Source: Spongospora subterranea f. sp. subterranea
Lineage: Eukaryota > Endomyxa: Phytomyxea > Phytomyxea > Plasmodiophorida
NCBI GenBank assembly: GCA_049724395.1
Contig: JAUGWO010000117.1
Span: 1 to 64,000, forward strand
DNA length: 64,000 nucleotides
Direction: 5' to 3'
In this document: positions 1-10,904 of the stretch, piece by piece
How the letters are laid out: each line of letters starts with the position of its first letter
How positions within the stretch are numbered: position 1 is the stretch's first letter
The notes under the pieces: generated by a model
Databases searched by the model: none
What the model saw: the letters and a program-made list of their open reading frames with translations, nothing else
Told to the model about the DNA's origin: nothing
Program-made: the position numbers and the translations under genes

Positions 1-309
1 CAAATTCGAATGTACATAGTATGTCATATGGGTATGTGGCTACGGTATGTGCCCAGCCCTTCAAGTTTGCGCAGCCTCAAAAGCCAGTCATGTACCAAGG
101 TATGTATTATGTACAGTATACGTACCTCGCACTTTTTTCCAGTAGAAATTTCGACGTTAAGAGCATCTCCACCGCAAACTCCACGGCAAAAAGATGTTAA
201 ACGGGTTCAAAAATAGCCTCCGGTAAAATAGTTATGTCCCCTGTCAAACGGTTCCCCACCGCGCGGTCAATTTGAACGGTAAACGGCAAAACGGATTTTC
301 GAGCTGACA

Positions 310-924
310 ATGATGGATAACGACGACAGCGCTTTTGGGCTAATCTGGCAAGACGAAATGGAGGATGGCACCATTGCCCAGTTTGTAATGATCCTGGGTC
401 AGCATGCGGCTTCTGCATTGACTATGAATCCATCAATATCCAATCGTGGAGGATCACATATTGGACGCTCACCAAACTTGCCCCGAAATTTTGCTTCTGG
501 TCATGAAAGGATTTACAAAGACTATTTTTGCGCAAATCCAGTTTACCGTGCCCACCTCTTCCGACGACGGTTTCGTATGAGGCGAGAATTGTTTGATGTA
601 ATACATGATGGCGTTGTCGAAAGAGACGATTATTTTCAGCAGAAAGCTGATGCTCTTGGCAGTTTGGGGTTGTCATCACTGCAAAAAGTTACGGCAGCTT
701 TGCAATCTTCAGAGAGGAAATATTTTTTCCTCGAAATGACTGCCACTTGGGAGCGGACGATAATATACGGTAGGAGCTCATCAATAAAAAGCTGGTCCCA
801 GTACTTGCTTTGTACAACGCAAGACTCTTATCCAAAACATCTTGATCAGATGTCCCACTTTCGTCTACATCGCGGATGTGTGCGACACATCCAACGAATT
901 TTGCAACAGCCTTCTGGACCGTAG
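310..924 (+). pseudogene. Harbinger transposase N-terminal remnant
   Basis: The first ~130 residues match the N-terminus of the plant-transposon-type (DDE_Tnp_4/Plant_tran) transposases of Harbinger elements: a linker, then NPVY followed by FRRRFRMRRELF, and GLSSLQKVTAALQ near base 700. That last motif normally precedes the helix-turn-helix and the DDE domain. The catalytic domain is absent: after about base 710 the frame no longer resembles the family and runs antisense to the neighbouring Myb-like gene. This is the broken 5' end of a transposase and cannot code for an active enzyme. Confidence 0.75.
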
Positions 925-1213
925 TCCATTTGGTCACCAGCGACCGTTTGGTTCTAGTCTCTGTCGATTCCGGGCGGCAAGAATTGAAATTAACAGCAAT
1001 CGCCTCCCAAAAAACGTCCGACTTCTGCCCTGTTCCCGTTCGTGAATCTTGAGATACATGCAGCCAGGACCTGCACAGTTGATCGACTTCATCTTCGTCG
1101 AAATTGGTTCCTCGTGGTGGCCTGGTCTTTGTTAGCTGAGTTGCCATTGCCATGATTCTGCTCACGCAACAGCACCTACCAATTGCAAAAAACGAATTTG
1201 CTGTTGGCGGCAA
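689..1213 (-). CDS. Harbinger Myb/SANT-like accessory protein
   Basis: An open frame of 174 codons. Its core (FDEDEVDQLCRSWLHVSQD, then GTGQKSDVFWEAI, RSLVTKWTTVQKAVAKFVGC, and a final ILSSAPKW) is the Myb/SANT-like, trihelix-type DNA-binding domain of the second protein of PIF/Harbinger transposons. In that family the protein helps carry the transposase into the nucleus and onto the element's ends. The likely start is an internal Met (MAMATQL) rather than the first one. The C-terminal ~20 residues overlap the transposase remnant on the other strand and probably lie past the original junction. Nearly full length for the family, so possibly still translatable. Confidence 0.7.
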   Translation of the reverse strand: MPPTANSFFAIGRCCCVSRIMAMATQLTKTRPPRGTNFDEDEVDQLCRSWLHVSQDSRTGTGQKSDVFWEAIAVNFNSCRPESTETRTKRSLVTKWTTVQKAVAKFVGCVAHIRDVDESGTSDQDVLDKSLALYKASTGTSFLLMSSYRILSSAPKWQSFRGKNISSLKIAKLP

Positions 1214-1445
1214 ACCTCTTGCTCGGGATAATTATGCCGATACCGTGTCCGCGGTGGGACCTACTGTTTCCGATTTTCCGGTAAAACCCACGGCAAAATG
1301 CCGGAAAAGTGCGTTTACCGTTGCGCGGTGGAGATGCTCAAACTCACAAGCTGAGGCCTCACCTCAATAAAGTTGCGCCAACACTACTGTCAACATGCTG
1401 ACGTGATTCCACGCAACCTTATGAGTTAGGTGTATGACACGCACT

Positions 1446-1580
1446 CTTGCTTCTCTGTATCATATTTCTCGATACGATTTGTCATGTTCACATGGCTACT
1501 GCAGTATCTCAATCAAAAACTAATTAATTTAATCAGTGAACATGACAAATCGTATCGAGATATGCTACAAAGAAGCAGCT
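1446..1580. repeat. Hairpin inverted repeat, MITE-like
   Basis: A 24-bp stretch at 1467-1490 is repeated as a perfect reverse complement at 1537-1560, with a 46-bp AT-rich loop. Pairing continues outward with mismatches to about 1446 and 1580. It contains no gene and looks like a small fold-back or MITE copy. No clear target duplication was found. Confidence 0.7.
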
Positions 1581-1638
1581 ATATTGCTATCTGTTCGTTT
1601 TTAAGGTTTCAAGGTTTAGTTGCAATATGACATCGGAG

Positions 1639-1737
1639 CCAACAAACGGACCAGATTCTAAAACAGGTTGTTTTGGTGACGACAACAATCGATTCGCCAC
1701 AGTCACAACCTGTTTTAGAATCTGGTCCTTTTGTTGG
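1639..1737. repeat. Second hairpin inverted repeat
   Basis: The 33 bp at 1639-1671 pair with 1705-1737 as reverse complements with one mismatch, around a 33-bp loop. It lies 58 bp beyond the previous hairpin but shares no obvious sequence with it. It is non-coding; the small frames across it are by-products of the palindrome. Confidence 0.7.
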
Positions 1738-2124
1738 GGAAATCGTAATCTTGACATGAAATTGAAGATAATCCACGATCAATTGTATGCTCGATTTCAC
1801 AGGATCAACTGGTCACGAGTTGACGTAGTCAACAGTCAATTTGGTAAATTTCTTCTGTGGGGTACTAATTCCAACCAATTAATGAAATGTAACCGGCACG
1901 AAATTGTTTATGTGCATCGGCGCCGCGGTCCTAACACTCGTAGCAGGGCATGCCCGGCACGATAATTCGGCAGATGTTTGTTAGGCCCGAGCCTGATGAC
2001 GTTACGAAACCATAAAGAACATTATTGATAATACATGTATGTACAGTACGTTGGTACTGTAGTGAAAGCCACTGTAGACACTGATTTGCTGCATGACAGG
2101 ACAGCACCGCTTGAAATCCCCGTG

Positions 2125-3177
2125 TCACATCAGTGATGTACCGATGCACAACGCGTCGTCACCATGATCGAACAGTTTCTCACACTTGCTACATGTGGGG
2201 AAGCTTGCCTCTCTGCCTGACAACTTGCATCGAAATGTCAATAGGATAGCGTTGTCCTTTTGGCCTGCAGTTTTCTGTGGAACTACTTTGCGAAAAAGTG
2301 CCTTCACGGAGGCGTTATCGTCGCGGCGGTGGCTACCTCGTTTGCTGATAATGTGGACTTGCTTTGATGAAGAAGTGTGGGACGATGATGATGAGCCTTC
2401 CTCGTTCGATAATGGGGATGACGGGCGGTCGACGTCAACTTCGACCGTTTCACGCTTCGGTCGCATGAACAGGATGTGAGTGATTGGATAATTCGTTGTG
2501 TGGTAGCCGTCAAGCGTTTGCCATCGCAAAATTGGTCTTTTCATGCCGTCGTAGAATATCGGCTGTCCATTCAAAAACGTGTGGGAGAAGAAATGATTGC
2601 CTAAGCAGATTGTATAGAAAATGGCAGCAGGGTTGAACTGCTTCTCGCCCAATCGAATCGTAGTCGGCGGTTTGGTCTTCATGCAATCAGACGGTTCATT
2701 TCCTCGCTGTGCGAGCAAAGGGATGGGGACCAACAGCAACTGTGGACAGTTGATCATGATCCGTTTCTGTATCGTGCGAGTGCCTGGGACCGTTTCAAAC
2801 TCGTCCGATTCTTCGTTGAATCGGTACATTGAACTGGTGTCGAGAATGAATGCCCCATCAGGTACATAGGAAGGAAGTGCAGCGGTGTGCGTCGTCGTCC
2901 TATCGCAAGGACCGTCCATATGCTCGAAATACGAATCGAGTGCATTCTGACGGCGGGTGCAGTTGCATATCGATTTTTCAGGTGACGAAGTCATTGTAGA
3001 TAGTACTACGCTTGCCAATGTCCAGAGACCGATTGTCGCGCTGATGTGGACAGTAATCGGAAGAGCATAAGGTGTCCCAGGTTGTCCTGTACATGAACAA
3101 CTCTGGGCAGTAATGAATGACGGCGTCTTCGACACAGCCCCACATGTCATGTTTCCTAACGTGCTCACGTTCATCAC
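2125..3177 (-). CDS. USP/C19-like protease-fold protein (tentative)
   Basis: A single 350-codon frame. The middle and end resemble the C-terminal half of ubiquitin-specific proteases: a strand motif CPQLLLVPIPLL, then AAIFYTICLGNHFFSH (candidate catalytic His in GNHF), then PIFYDGM (candidate third catalytic residue Asp), and a closing THILFMRP strand. The N-terminal part has a GLWTLASVV segment where a USP Cys box would lie, but I cannot place the catalytic Cys with confidence. A Ser-rich acidic stretch (about residues 250-270) and a Cys-rich tail (CKLSGRE...CSKCEKLF...) follow, perhaps a zinc-binding end. No TIRs were found around it. It could be a domesticated or TE-carried gene; the family call rests on a few motifs only. 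Confidence 0.4.
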   Translation of the reverse strand: MMNVSTLGNMTCGAVSKTPSFITAQSCSCTGQPGTPYALPITVHISATIGLWTLASVVLSTMTSSPEKSICNCTRRQNALDSYFEHMDGPCDRTTTHTAALPSYVPDGAFILDTSSMYRFNEESDEFETVPGTRTIQKRIMINCPQLLLVPIPLLAQRGNEPSDCMKTKPPTTIRLGEKQFNPAAIFYTICLGNHFFSHTFLNGQPIFYDGMKRPILRWQTLDGYHTTNYPITHILFMRPKRETVEVDVDRPSSPLSNEEGSSSSSHTSSSKQVHIISKRGSHRRDDNASVKALFRKVVPQKTAGQKDNAILLTFRCKLSGREASFPTCSKCEKLFDHGDDALCIGTSLM

Positions 3178-3854
3178 ATTTGGACACCAATCAAGCGTGC
3201 TCCTCGTCTCTGGTCCTGTGTCAAAATTGGATTGGAAACCTTACAAGTTCGAATTGATTGGCTTCATGAAACTGATGGAGGAATTTGCAATTAGCAGATA
3301 TAACTAACTCTGTTGATTATGAGAACCTACATTGATATGACGCGTTCGGGTACTGATACAGAGATGTTTACTGCTCCAGCCAAAGACTGTTGGGACATCG
3401 AATGCACAAACCGGGTCAGTTTCAACGTATTCGGTTCTTTACTCTGCTCAAAAATAGTGTTGGTGAAATTGGTCAACTATTTCAATGTCCTTGCTCGCAA
3501 TTAACTGCTTAAGTTTTGGATTTTGAATACCGTATGGGGTGGTGGCTTATTCGTATTTTATACCATGGTTTATACTGGAAGTGGTGATGTAAACGGATTT
3601 TGGCGCACCGTTCTAAAAAACTGGATTATTCGACAATCTCGATTACAACACCCATTGTATTATTTTCGGGCAAAGACGGTAGTTGTGCATCGGCCAAGTC
3701 TTCAAGTACTGAAGAATAACCGGACGAATCTCGTAATTACATCAACCTGTGAACAACCTTTCGATGCGGTGTTTGTGGGAAATCAGGTTGATAGATTTTT
3801 TGATTTGTTGCAACGGTGTATTTTCTATGAAGGTTTGTTTTGTTTCCTCTTTTT

Positions 3855-4038
3855 GATGAGCAAGCCCAGTTGCTGATGGTTGCTGACGATTACGCCTCAC
3901 AACGCTCTCCCCGGACCAGTCATCGCGATTACCCGAAAAAACACGTCCAGAGAAGATACCTTACAAACGCAGAGCTTAACACCCTCTGAAAGGTACAGGC
4001 GAATCGTCAGGAACCACCAGCAAGTGGGCTTGCTTATC
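3855..4038. repeat. Short inverted-repeat element, MITE-like
   Basis: The 37 bp at 3855-3891 match the reverse complement of 4002-4038 at about 33 of 37 positions. They enclose ~110 bp without a gene, a size and shape typical of a MITE. No convincing target duplication is visible. Between 3178 and 3854 I see nothing supportable. Confidence 0.6.
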
Positions 4039-5412
4039 TATATCATCTAGTGCGTGTTTTTTTCAAGTAAACGTTGGATGTTCTTGATCAATTCTTCAGA
4101 CATGTGCAGCTTGCTGATACCATATCGGATGTTTCAAAACAAAAAAACTTTCGACAACTTTTCACTGCCGGAATTTGGCTGCAATTATTGAGATTTCGAA
4201 TCAAAATCGCCTTTTTGTAATCTGCATACCTCGGCAAAAAATGGGAAAGAGTAAAACGTGCCGCCGAAACCCACAGCAAACCTTCCGTAAATATCCTCTG
4301 ATACTCAATTCCAGACTGCCTTGTCGTCAATATTATCCTCAGCATAACTACGTTATCTTGCCCCCGATGGCGGTGATGAGATTTTTACTGTTCACAGTGG
4401 TTCCAACTTGAACTACTCAGCGAAAACATAAAATTTGTGGCCTTGAACAATGAGCATCTGCCATTTTGGAAATATCGATAGACATAATTGAGGCCAACTC
4501 ATGAATCGAAATTAATTTTTTAGATCCGCTTGAATAAGTTACTGGGCAAAGAATGAGCGGGGATGGACCTGCACATCATAATGCAGCCCAAGCGTCACGA
4601 CCATGAGACCGTTGGGATTGAATTGCAACGGAAATAGCTTGAAATCTTGTTGGGTTAGTCAAACGGTGCAAGTGGCTACCTGAAATCAATTGATGCAGGT
4701 CCACGTGATTACCATTGATATCTGGTCAGGTCTATAGCTCCTTCAATGCCGATTAAGTAGCGTGATGATGAACAAAGGCTCGGAATCTGTTGGGCTTCTT
4801 CAGGAACAAGTAATCCTGATAAGTATTGGTAGTCAATGCGACTATCATTTACATCAGTGTAAATCAAGTCCTCAAATGGTAAACTTCCATCATTGTTGCG
4901 TATCGACAATATGTATCAGTAAACCATTCAATTAAGTGCAAAATTGCAGGCTTTCACTATCATTCAGGTGTTCCTTCAAATTATGTCTATCGCATTGTTC
5001 CTTTACCGCCACTTCGTTGCAAAATACTTGTATATGTTGGAGAATGACCAAGCAAATAATGTGCAATAACCCTGCAGATGTCACCCCATCGTTTTGTATA
5101 ACGGCAGGAGTTTGTGGGACCTCGTAAGATCAACCGCAGAGGATATCCCAAATATGTCGTAATGTAATGTCGATAACGAAGGTGGCGCTATGGGTCTCTG
5201 TTGGTAGGATTGGTTCGTGTTCAACATTTCTGCGGGTCCGGGGAGGGACTGAGGGAGACCGCAACTCGTTAACATCACTAATATCGCTGCGGATCCTGAT
5301 CCAACCAACTCGATCAGCGCAGGGGTGATCGGGTCCCAGAATAGTCTCCCTGGCGCTCGTCGATCGCCAGTCTATCTGGCCTGGCTACCCAAATCAGAAT
5401 CACTAGTCGCCC
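4039..5412. other. Intergenic, nothing identified
   Basis: Only short open frames with no recognisable protein signature and no repeat that I can detect. The last part presumably holds the promoter of the FANCI gene that starts at 5413. Confidence 0.4.
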
Positions 5413-8400
5413 ATGTCCCAAATCCCCGACCATGACCATATCGATTTTGATGAGGCGCTAACCCACCTGTCGTCATTACTTGATTCGTCATCCCCATTGA
5501 CCCCTTTATCTCTTCATCCCGTATCGGTCCTGTTACGCGCCTCTCCTCTATCTGCTTCTCAATTCCTCCTATCTCCCGCCATATTCTCCAAAATCCGTTC
5601 CTTACCGTCATCCGTCTATTCCCATATATCGTTATCTCTATTACAGACCCTATCGACGCTCGACGCCCCAGCTCCCGCGTTATTATCGTTAGCTGAACTG
5701 GGTATCTCTCTCCCATTCATCCCCTCTGTTATCGCTATACTTCACCGCCTCCCGCCCCTTCACCGCCCAGCATTGCTCACTCTCATATCATCCTCTTTTA
5801 CATCCTCTAACTGCACTTCATGGCTCCATGCCTTTTCAGACATGTCGCAATGCCTATCCCCACCTGTTTATTCATTGATTCACACACATATCGTGCAATT
5901 GCTTCCTCATGTCAAGTCAGAGGATTATGTTCCTCTTTCACAAAATGTGCTCCAGCTAACAGGCCATTCACTGAAGATTAACGACCCAGATACAACTCAA
6001 TCATGGGCTGAATTAAGTATTTATCCCACTCTACAGTACTAGTTATTTGCATATAACGGTTTGCTCTGGAAACAGTTCGAAAGCTCTACCAATTTTGCCC
6101 TGCTGTCACCATTCCTGATGTCATGTTTGTTAATGAAGCCGCCTTTACATATAATTCGACTCTATTGAATATCGTCCTCCAATCGTATGAAAGCGTTGGT
6201 GTTTGATAGCGTTTTATTTGGCTATGTGATCAACGTTTTATCCAGGTTCAAGCTCTAACCGTATCCGATATGTTGCTGTTGATCTGCCTGTGCTCGGCTC
6301 AACCATATATTGACTGCGTTATGTCGCCCGTTTTTGGCATATTATCGTCGCGACGGCATACAATTGACAGTTGGCAACAGCTAATCTGTGCCCCAGGTAT
6401 GATAATTTCCCCAACTGTATTAAGGCCAGTGTTGGATCCGCGATTTCAGGAATTTCAACGTATGTTCCGCTAATCACATCGTGGGCGGAATCGTGGTTTG
6501 AGAAGTCCGATTCGATGTCATCGCTTGCCGCTGGAATTATCGTCGCAATTTTCTCTCACATTGAATCTGCTCGATCAGCTATAATCGCATTAGTCCTGGC
6601 TGGTATATCAGAGCATGATGCCCGTCCATCATTGCAGGTATTATGTCATCTGCTCTGCAAAATGAATCTCTGCTGATTACCACAATAACCCCACTGTTTA
6701 GGAACGCTATTTGGACCTCTTTGCTCGTTTGCCAACTGGTTTCCTATTGTCGTATATCTCTCCGTTAATTGAATGGATGCGATATGCAGGGAATATATCG
6801 ACTATTGCAGCCAAACGAGCATTTCAAGCTGTCTTGCCTTTGGTCATGGCGTCAAATTCATTCCTTGATAGCTGTGTTGTGCTGTTTAGAAAGTTTTTGA
6901 GTTCCCGAATATCCACGGAACGAACTTTGGGTCAGTATTCATCGAGTTCTATATGTCAACATCTCTAGTTGATCGATCTGCTAGGTGTGTATGGGATTTC
7001 CAATCTTCTTCTAGTTGCTGGGTCATCATTACCTGTATCAATCCAGGTTGATATCGCAACCTGTATCGGATCAGGGCTGAGTGCATCATTAGCTCAACGG
7101 GCAATAGTTTACGAATCCATATCCGAGATCCTGTCAGGATCAGACCATCGCCTAGATCAGCAAACTTACAGGGCTGTATTCCAAATGTTAGATACCCGCT
7201 TGGAGAAATATATGGTTTCGAAGAAAGGTGCATAATAGCAGGCCATTCGATACGTCCTCATTCTCTAACCCGAACTTTGTTCAGTTTCGCTGATATTATC
7301 ATTTGCTGACTATTTCGAGGATAATTCGTCCGACACTGATCTAATCACAGCTCGTGACATCCTTCCATTGTTGATCTCATGCCACATATCAGCAGCTACC
7401 CATATCATACCGCGACCTCGCCTCCATGTTGTTGAGCACTTGTGTCTCAACCCTGATAGTTTCTTATCGGCCCTGTTCATTGAGGGTCGTGAATGGGATA
7501 TGAGGCGGCTTCATGCGCTATTGTCTTCTGCCGGTTAGCTTCTCATTCACAACACGCCGTCTGTAAAATGTTATGTTTAGGCATATGTGATGTCGTCTCC
7601 GAGCGCCTATCTGAAAATCCTGAACTTATTTCTGATCTAAATTTACCTGATGATTTACCTCCAGATAAAATTGCCAGCCGCCTTTTACAAATTTCTGCCT
7701 ACATTCATACCTATTTGCGGAGCATCGAATCCCGATATCCACAGGTCAAACAAATATTTTCGGTATTGCTCCACATATTGCACCATCGCTTCTTTCCAAC
7801 ATGATGTGTCCACTGCCAGACCTCCCTCGATGTGTATTATATGTCGCAATCTCAATGTCAGAGGCTGATTGTCTCGAGTGATCTGTCGGCCTCCATTATG
7901 CCCAGACTGGTAACCTCATTAAATATGGCGATTGAGAAGTCAGCTAGTCGGCCCCATGATCATCATATCCCGAGTTCGTCCTCATCGTCAATGTATAATA
8001 AGTATTGTTCTTTATTCCTCTTATTTTGTTTTTACTTCACAGTGCCTGTTCAAATCTGTTTTCTGATTGTTTCCGTAGTCCATTGTCCAATCCCCAGTAT
8101 TTATTGCGGTTGTTGATGCCCATTATCACACACTCTGCACCTTGGTCATCGACACCCATTACGCAGTACTCGCCATGGATATCTGATCGGATCGCCCAGC
8201 ACAATCTCCCGTTGCCCACCCCATCCTCATTTCGCCATCGTCTGCTCAACCTCTTCCTCTCTCTAATCCGTCAACTTAAGCGGTTATCTCCTATCAGTCA
8301 AACATGTCGCTTTCCATATCCAGACGATGATGATCTTGGCGACACGGCCGAACATCGTTTTGATAATGTTGATATAATGGCGATATCATGGTGCCGTTCC

Positions 8401-9556
8401 CTTCAGCATGAATTCAGTTCTGGTATATCGGTTCCTATTGCCACATCATATCTAGCACTGCTCAGACACAGTATCGGAATAATCTCATCCAATGCCAAGG
8501 TACAATCATATTCTCCATATTCAAGTTGCTAACCGACGTGCATCAGGATTGCTTTGCGGATATCCTCTCAACCCTGTTATCAACTTATTATATTCGCCGA
8601 GCCACTCTTGTTCATTCCATTACTCTATTGTTGCTCTCCATTCAACCTGAATTATCGCTAACTCTTATTCAAGATAAATCTCGTATTTTGACCGAATCAG
8701 ATTCATGTAGATTCGCCGCGTTTGATGCTGTGACCATTTCCAATATTCAATGTCTGAATAAAGCGCTGTCTGCGTTGAAACCCCAGCTAAAATCGCGGCA
8801 GGTCCAAGACGATGAATTCAACGCTGGTCAGGATACTGTAATTGGCTCATGTTCTCTCATATCCCGGGTGATGACCTTTTTCCTGAACATCACTGAAGAA
8901 GTGACCAGCGATTCTCCTCGTTGTCTGTCTCGACTGCTCCTTCTTCTTACAAAGCTGTTCGATATGTCTGCCAAGTCGTCCCTACTGTCGTCCAGATTGC
9001 TAGTCAAGATCGATCACGGGAGTCATGATGACGACTGGGAGAGGTTTGCTGAGATCGAGAAATCTATCGGTATCAAAACGAATGTGTCAATTTAGTATTT
9101 ACTGCTAACAGATTCCCATTAGAGTCCATTATTGGTATGATTAAAGCCATCCCAACAGTGTCTTCATGGATAAACGAAAATCGGTCTACATTGTCGGGGC
9201 GAGCTGTTTCGGGTCTCGTTTTCAAAATTGCCACGTTTGAGCAGATCGCTTCTGAAATGGTGCGTCGCAATCGACAAGGTGTAGCCGCTGATTTGATGCG
9301 ATCAGTCGCCAAATATCTGAAGCGTCTGAAACCTTGCCAGGCTAATGTATGAATGTCATCATCAACGCTGTTCGCCACCAACTGTGAACTGACATGACGA
9401 TATTAGTCGAATGATTTACTGGAGCGCCCTCGTAAACGTAGTCGATCACATGGCAAACAACTTAGAAGTCGTATTGCCTATATTGATGAAGCATTACTCG
9501 AGGAAGGCGATGGATCTGATGCGTATGCAGATCTTGAAGACTGGATTGTCGATTAA
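5413..9556 (+). CDS. FANCI: Fanconi anemia group I protein homologue (FANCI)
   Basis: A multi-exon gene for an alpha-helical solenoid protein of roughly 1,200 residues (human FANCI has 1,328). In the DNA crosslink repair pathway FANCI pairs with FANCD2; the pair clamps on DNA and is monoubiquitinated in the nucleus. Two stretches carry the call. In exons near 6480-6930, LAAGIIVAIFSHIES through YISPLIEWMRYAG and RAFQAVLPLVMASNS to DSCVVLFRKFLSS follows the human 440-520 region in order and spacing. The 3' exons give IKAIPTVSSWI, FEQIASEMVRRNRQG and DLMRSVAKYLKR, matching the conserved C-terminus, then a basic RPRKRSRSHGK patch and an acidic end. Supported introns include 8500-8546 and 9070-9122, both with GCTAAC branch points. 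The end of exon 1 (near 6010) and some mid-gene junctions are not resolved. Where human FANCI has the ubiquitin-acceptor Lys523, this protein appears to have Arg. GLRX5 lies downstream on the same strand. Confidence 0.8.
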
Positions 9557-9637
9557 ATTGTTATTAATTATTTGTACTTTGCCGGCCACCTGCCTAATGT
9601 GTCGTCCTTGAAATGAATGGGTGTTCCTGGTTGAGCG

Positions 9638-10240
9638 GTGTTGTGTAGTGGTAGAAGGTGCCAGACGATCATCGGAGAAGTGTGGACTCTGGAGGTCACA
9701 TATCTCTCTGCTGCCGGATTGGAACATGTTCATGTGCTAATCTGGTCAAGGATTATGGGTGATATTCCAACAGAGCAAGATATTCGATGCTCTAATGGCT
9801 CTATTGAATGGCCTGTATTCGATCCAGATCGGTTATCGGACTATAGACCATTCAATTTGACTTTCTTTGACCAATTCAATCCTAATGAATGTATTCGACA
9901 TAACCGTTCCAGCAATGATTGTGGTATGTTTTCATACGATCGAGATCGGATTGCCGTTTTATTGATTGTGAATATAGTTGTTGAGTCTTTGCCCGATCAT
10001 TCATTGTTGAATCTATTCCTGCCTCGCCCTCGTCCGCCCATCAACAATGTCTCAAAGTTAGTGCCGGCAAGACCATCAACAACTTCTGCTACACGACCTC
10101 GATCATTATATCGGTTTGCACCTCCTAAATCATCAACACCGCCATCTGATCCGCCTTTCAATACTGGTGGAGCATTCTCTCGACTATTGAAAAGATCTAC
10201 ACCGTCACCATATCACCTATCGACATTTACTAATAGATAA
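9638..10240 (+). CDS. Unidentified 200-residue ORF
   Basis: An open frame starting 82 bp after FANCI on the same strand. The N-terminal half is mixed and globular in composition; from about residue 130 the protein turns Pro/Ser/Arg-rich (LPRPRPP, SSTPPSDPP) and is probably disordered. A SNDCGMF motif recalls the Cys box of Ulp1-type proteases, but the His and Asp boxes expected upstream are missing, so I do not assign that family. A further 5' exon is possible because the first Met is not preceded by an obvious promoter gap. From 10241 to 10904 there is no further gene; two copies of CTCGCGCGCCTAC lie near 10737 and 10789. Confidence 0.4.
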   Translation: MLCSGRRCQTIIGEVWTLEVTYLSAAGLEHVHVLIWSRIMGDIPTEQDIRCSNGSIEWPVFDPDRLSDYRPFNLTFFDQFNPNECIRHNRSSNDCGMFSYDRDRIAVLLIVNIVVESLPDHSLLNLFLPRPRPPINNVSKLVPARPSTTSATRPRSLYRFAPPKSSTPPSDPPFNTGGAFSRLLKRSTPSPYHLSTFTNR

Positions 10241-10904
10241 TCTACAACACCCTAATATCATTATTAAATAATTTGGGATAATAGTCAGTGAAGTTAACAA
10301 TGACTTACCGCTCACGATCAGGCACAAATGCCAATATCGTGTAAGCCCTTGCGGTACAGGTTGTGCACCTTGCATATAATGCATTGAGTGATTAATTTAT
10401 GAGAGTTAATCAAGATTAAGAAGCTTATGAGGATGAACAGGTTCTGACTCTAGGGAAACCCCAGTTCCCTTTGTTCATTTCGGAGCTAGTCATCTGTTTC
10501 AAACAATAAAATACGGCGTCATTGAATGGATTTCCCACACCAATCAATTATAAATGGCGTAATTCCATTCTTGCAATTTAGTTCAGGGTTTGTCTAGAAT
10601 CGTTCAGATTTTCGGCAATGAATGTTATCTTGGACCAAGTCTTCACCTGTACCTGTTCCAGAGGACTTATCAGTCCTACCAATGGTAGAGATTCATTGGT
10701 TGGTTGATCTTGGCGGTAGTAGTGTCTCTCTCAGACTCGCGCGCCTACAGGTTCACAAGTGGTCCAATCCCAGTGGACACTTTCAGGCTCGCGCGCCTAC
10801 TGATTCTCAATGACCATCTTGCGCATCAGCCCAGCGCGTCACGGTCACGACCAGCCAAGAGCCCAAGACACTCAGGGCCAGATTCATTAATCATCATATC
10901 ATTG

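Larger units (their letters stand above)
161..1339. mobile_element. PIF/Harbinger element, internally deleted
   Basis: The two ends form a terminal inverted repeat: GAGCATCTCCACCGC at the left end and its reverse complement at 1325-1339, with weaker matching further in. The interior carries remnants of the two classic Harbinger genes in convergent orientation, a transposase N-terminus on + and a Myb/SANT-like protein on -. At about 1.2 kb it is far shorter than an autonomous Harbinger (3-6 kb), so it is a deletion derivative that would need a helper. The flank is TAA on the left and AAA on the right, which only roughly fits the family's 3-bp target duplication. Confidence 0.8.

Noticed and set aside
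9095-9122. A 28-nt intron in FANCI (GTATTT..CATTAG)
   Set aside because: That join creates a stop. The 53-nt intron 9070-9122 with the same acceptor gives a correct phase and keeps the GCTAAC branch point.
9638-10240. Ulp1-type cysteine protease, from SNDCGMF
   Set aside because: No His or Asp box precedes the Cys motif and the rest of the frame is Pro/Ser-rich. One short motif is not enough.
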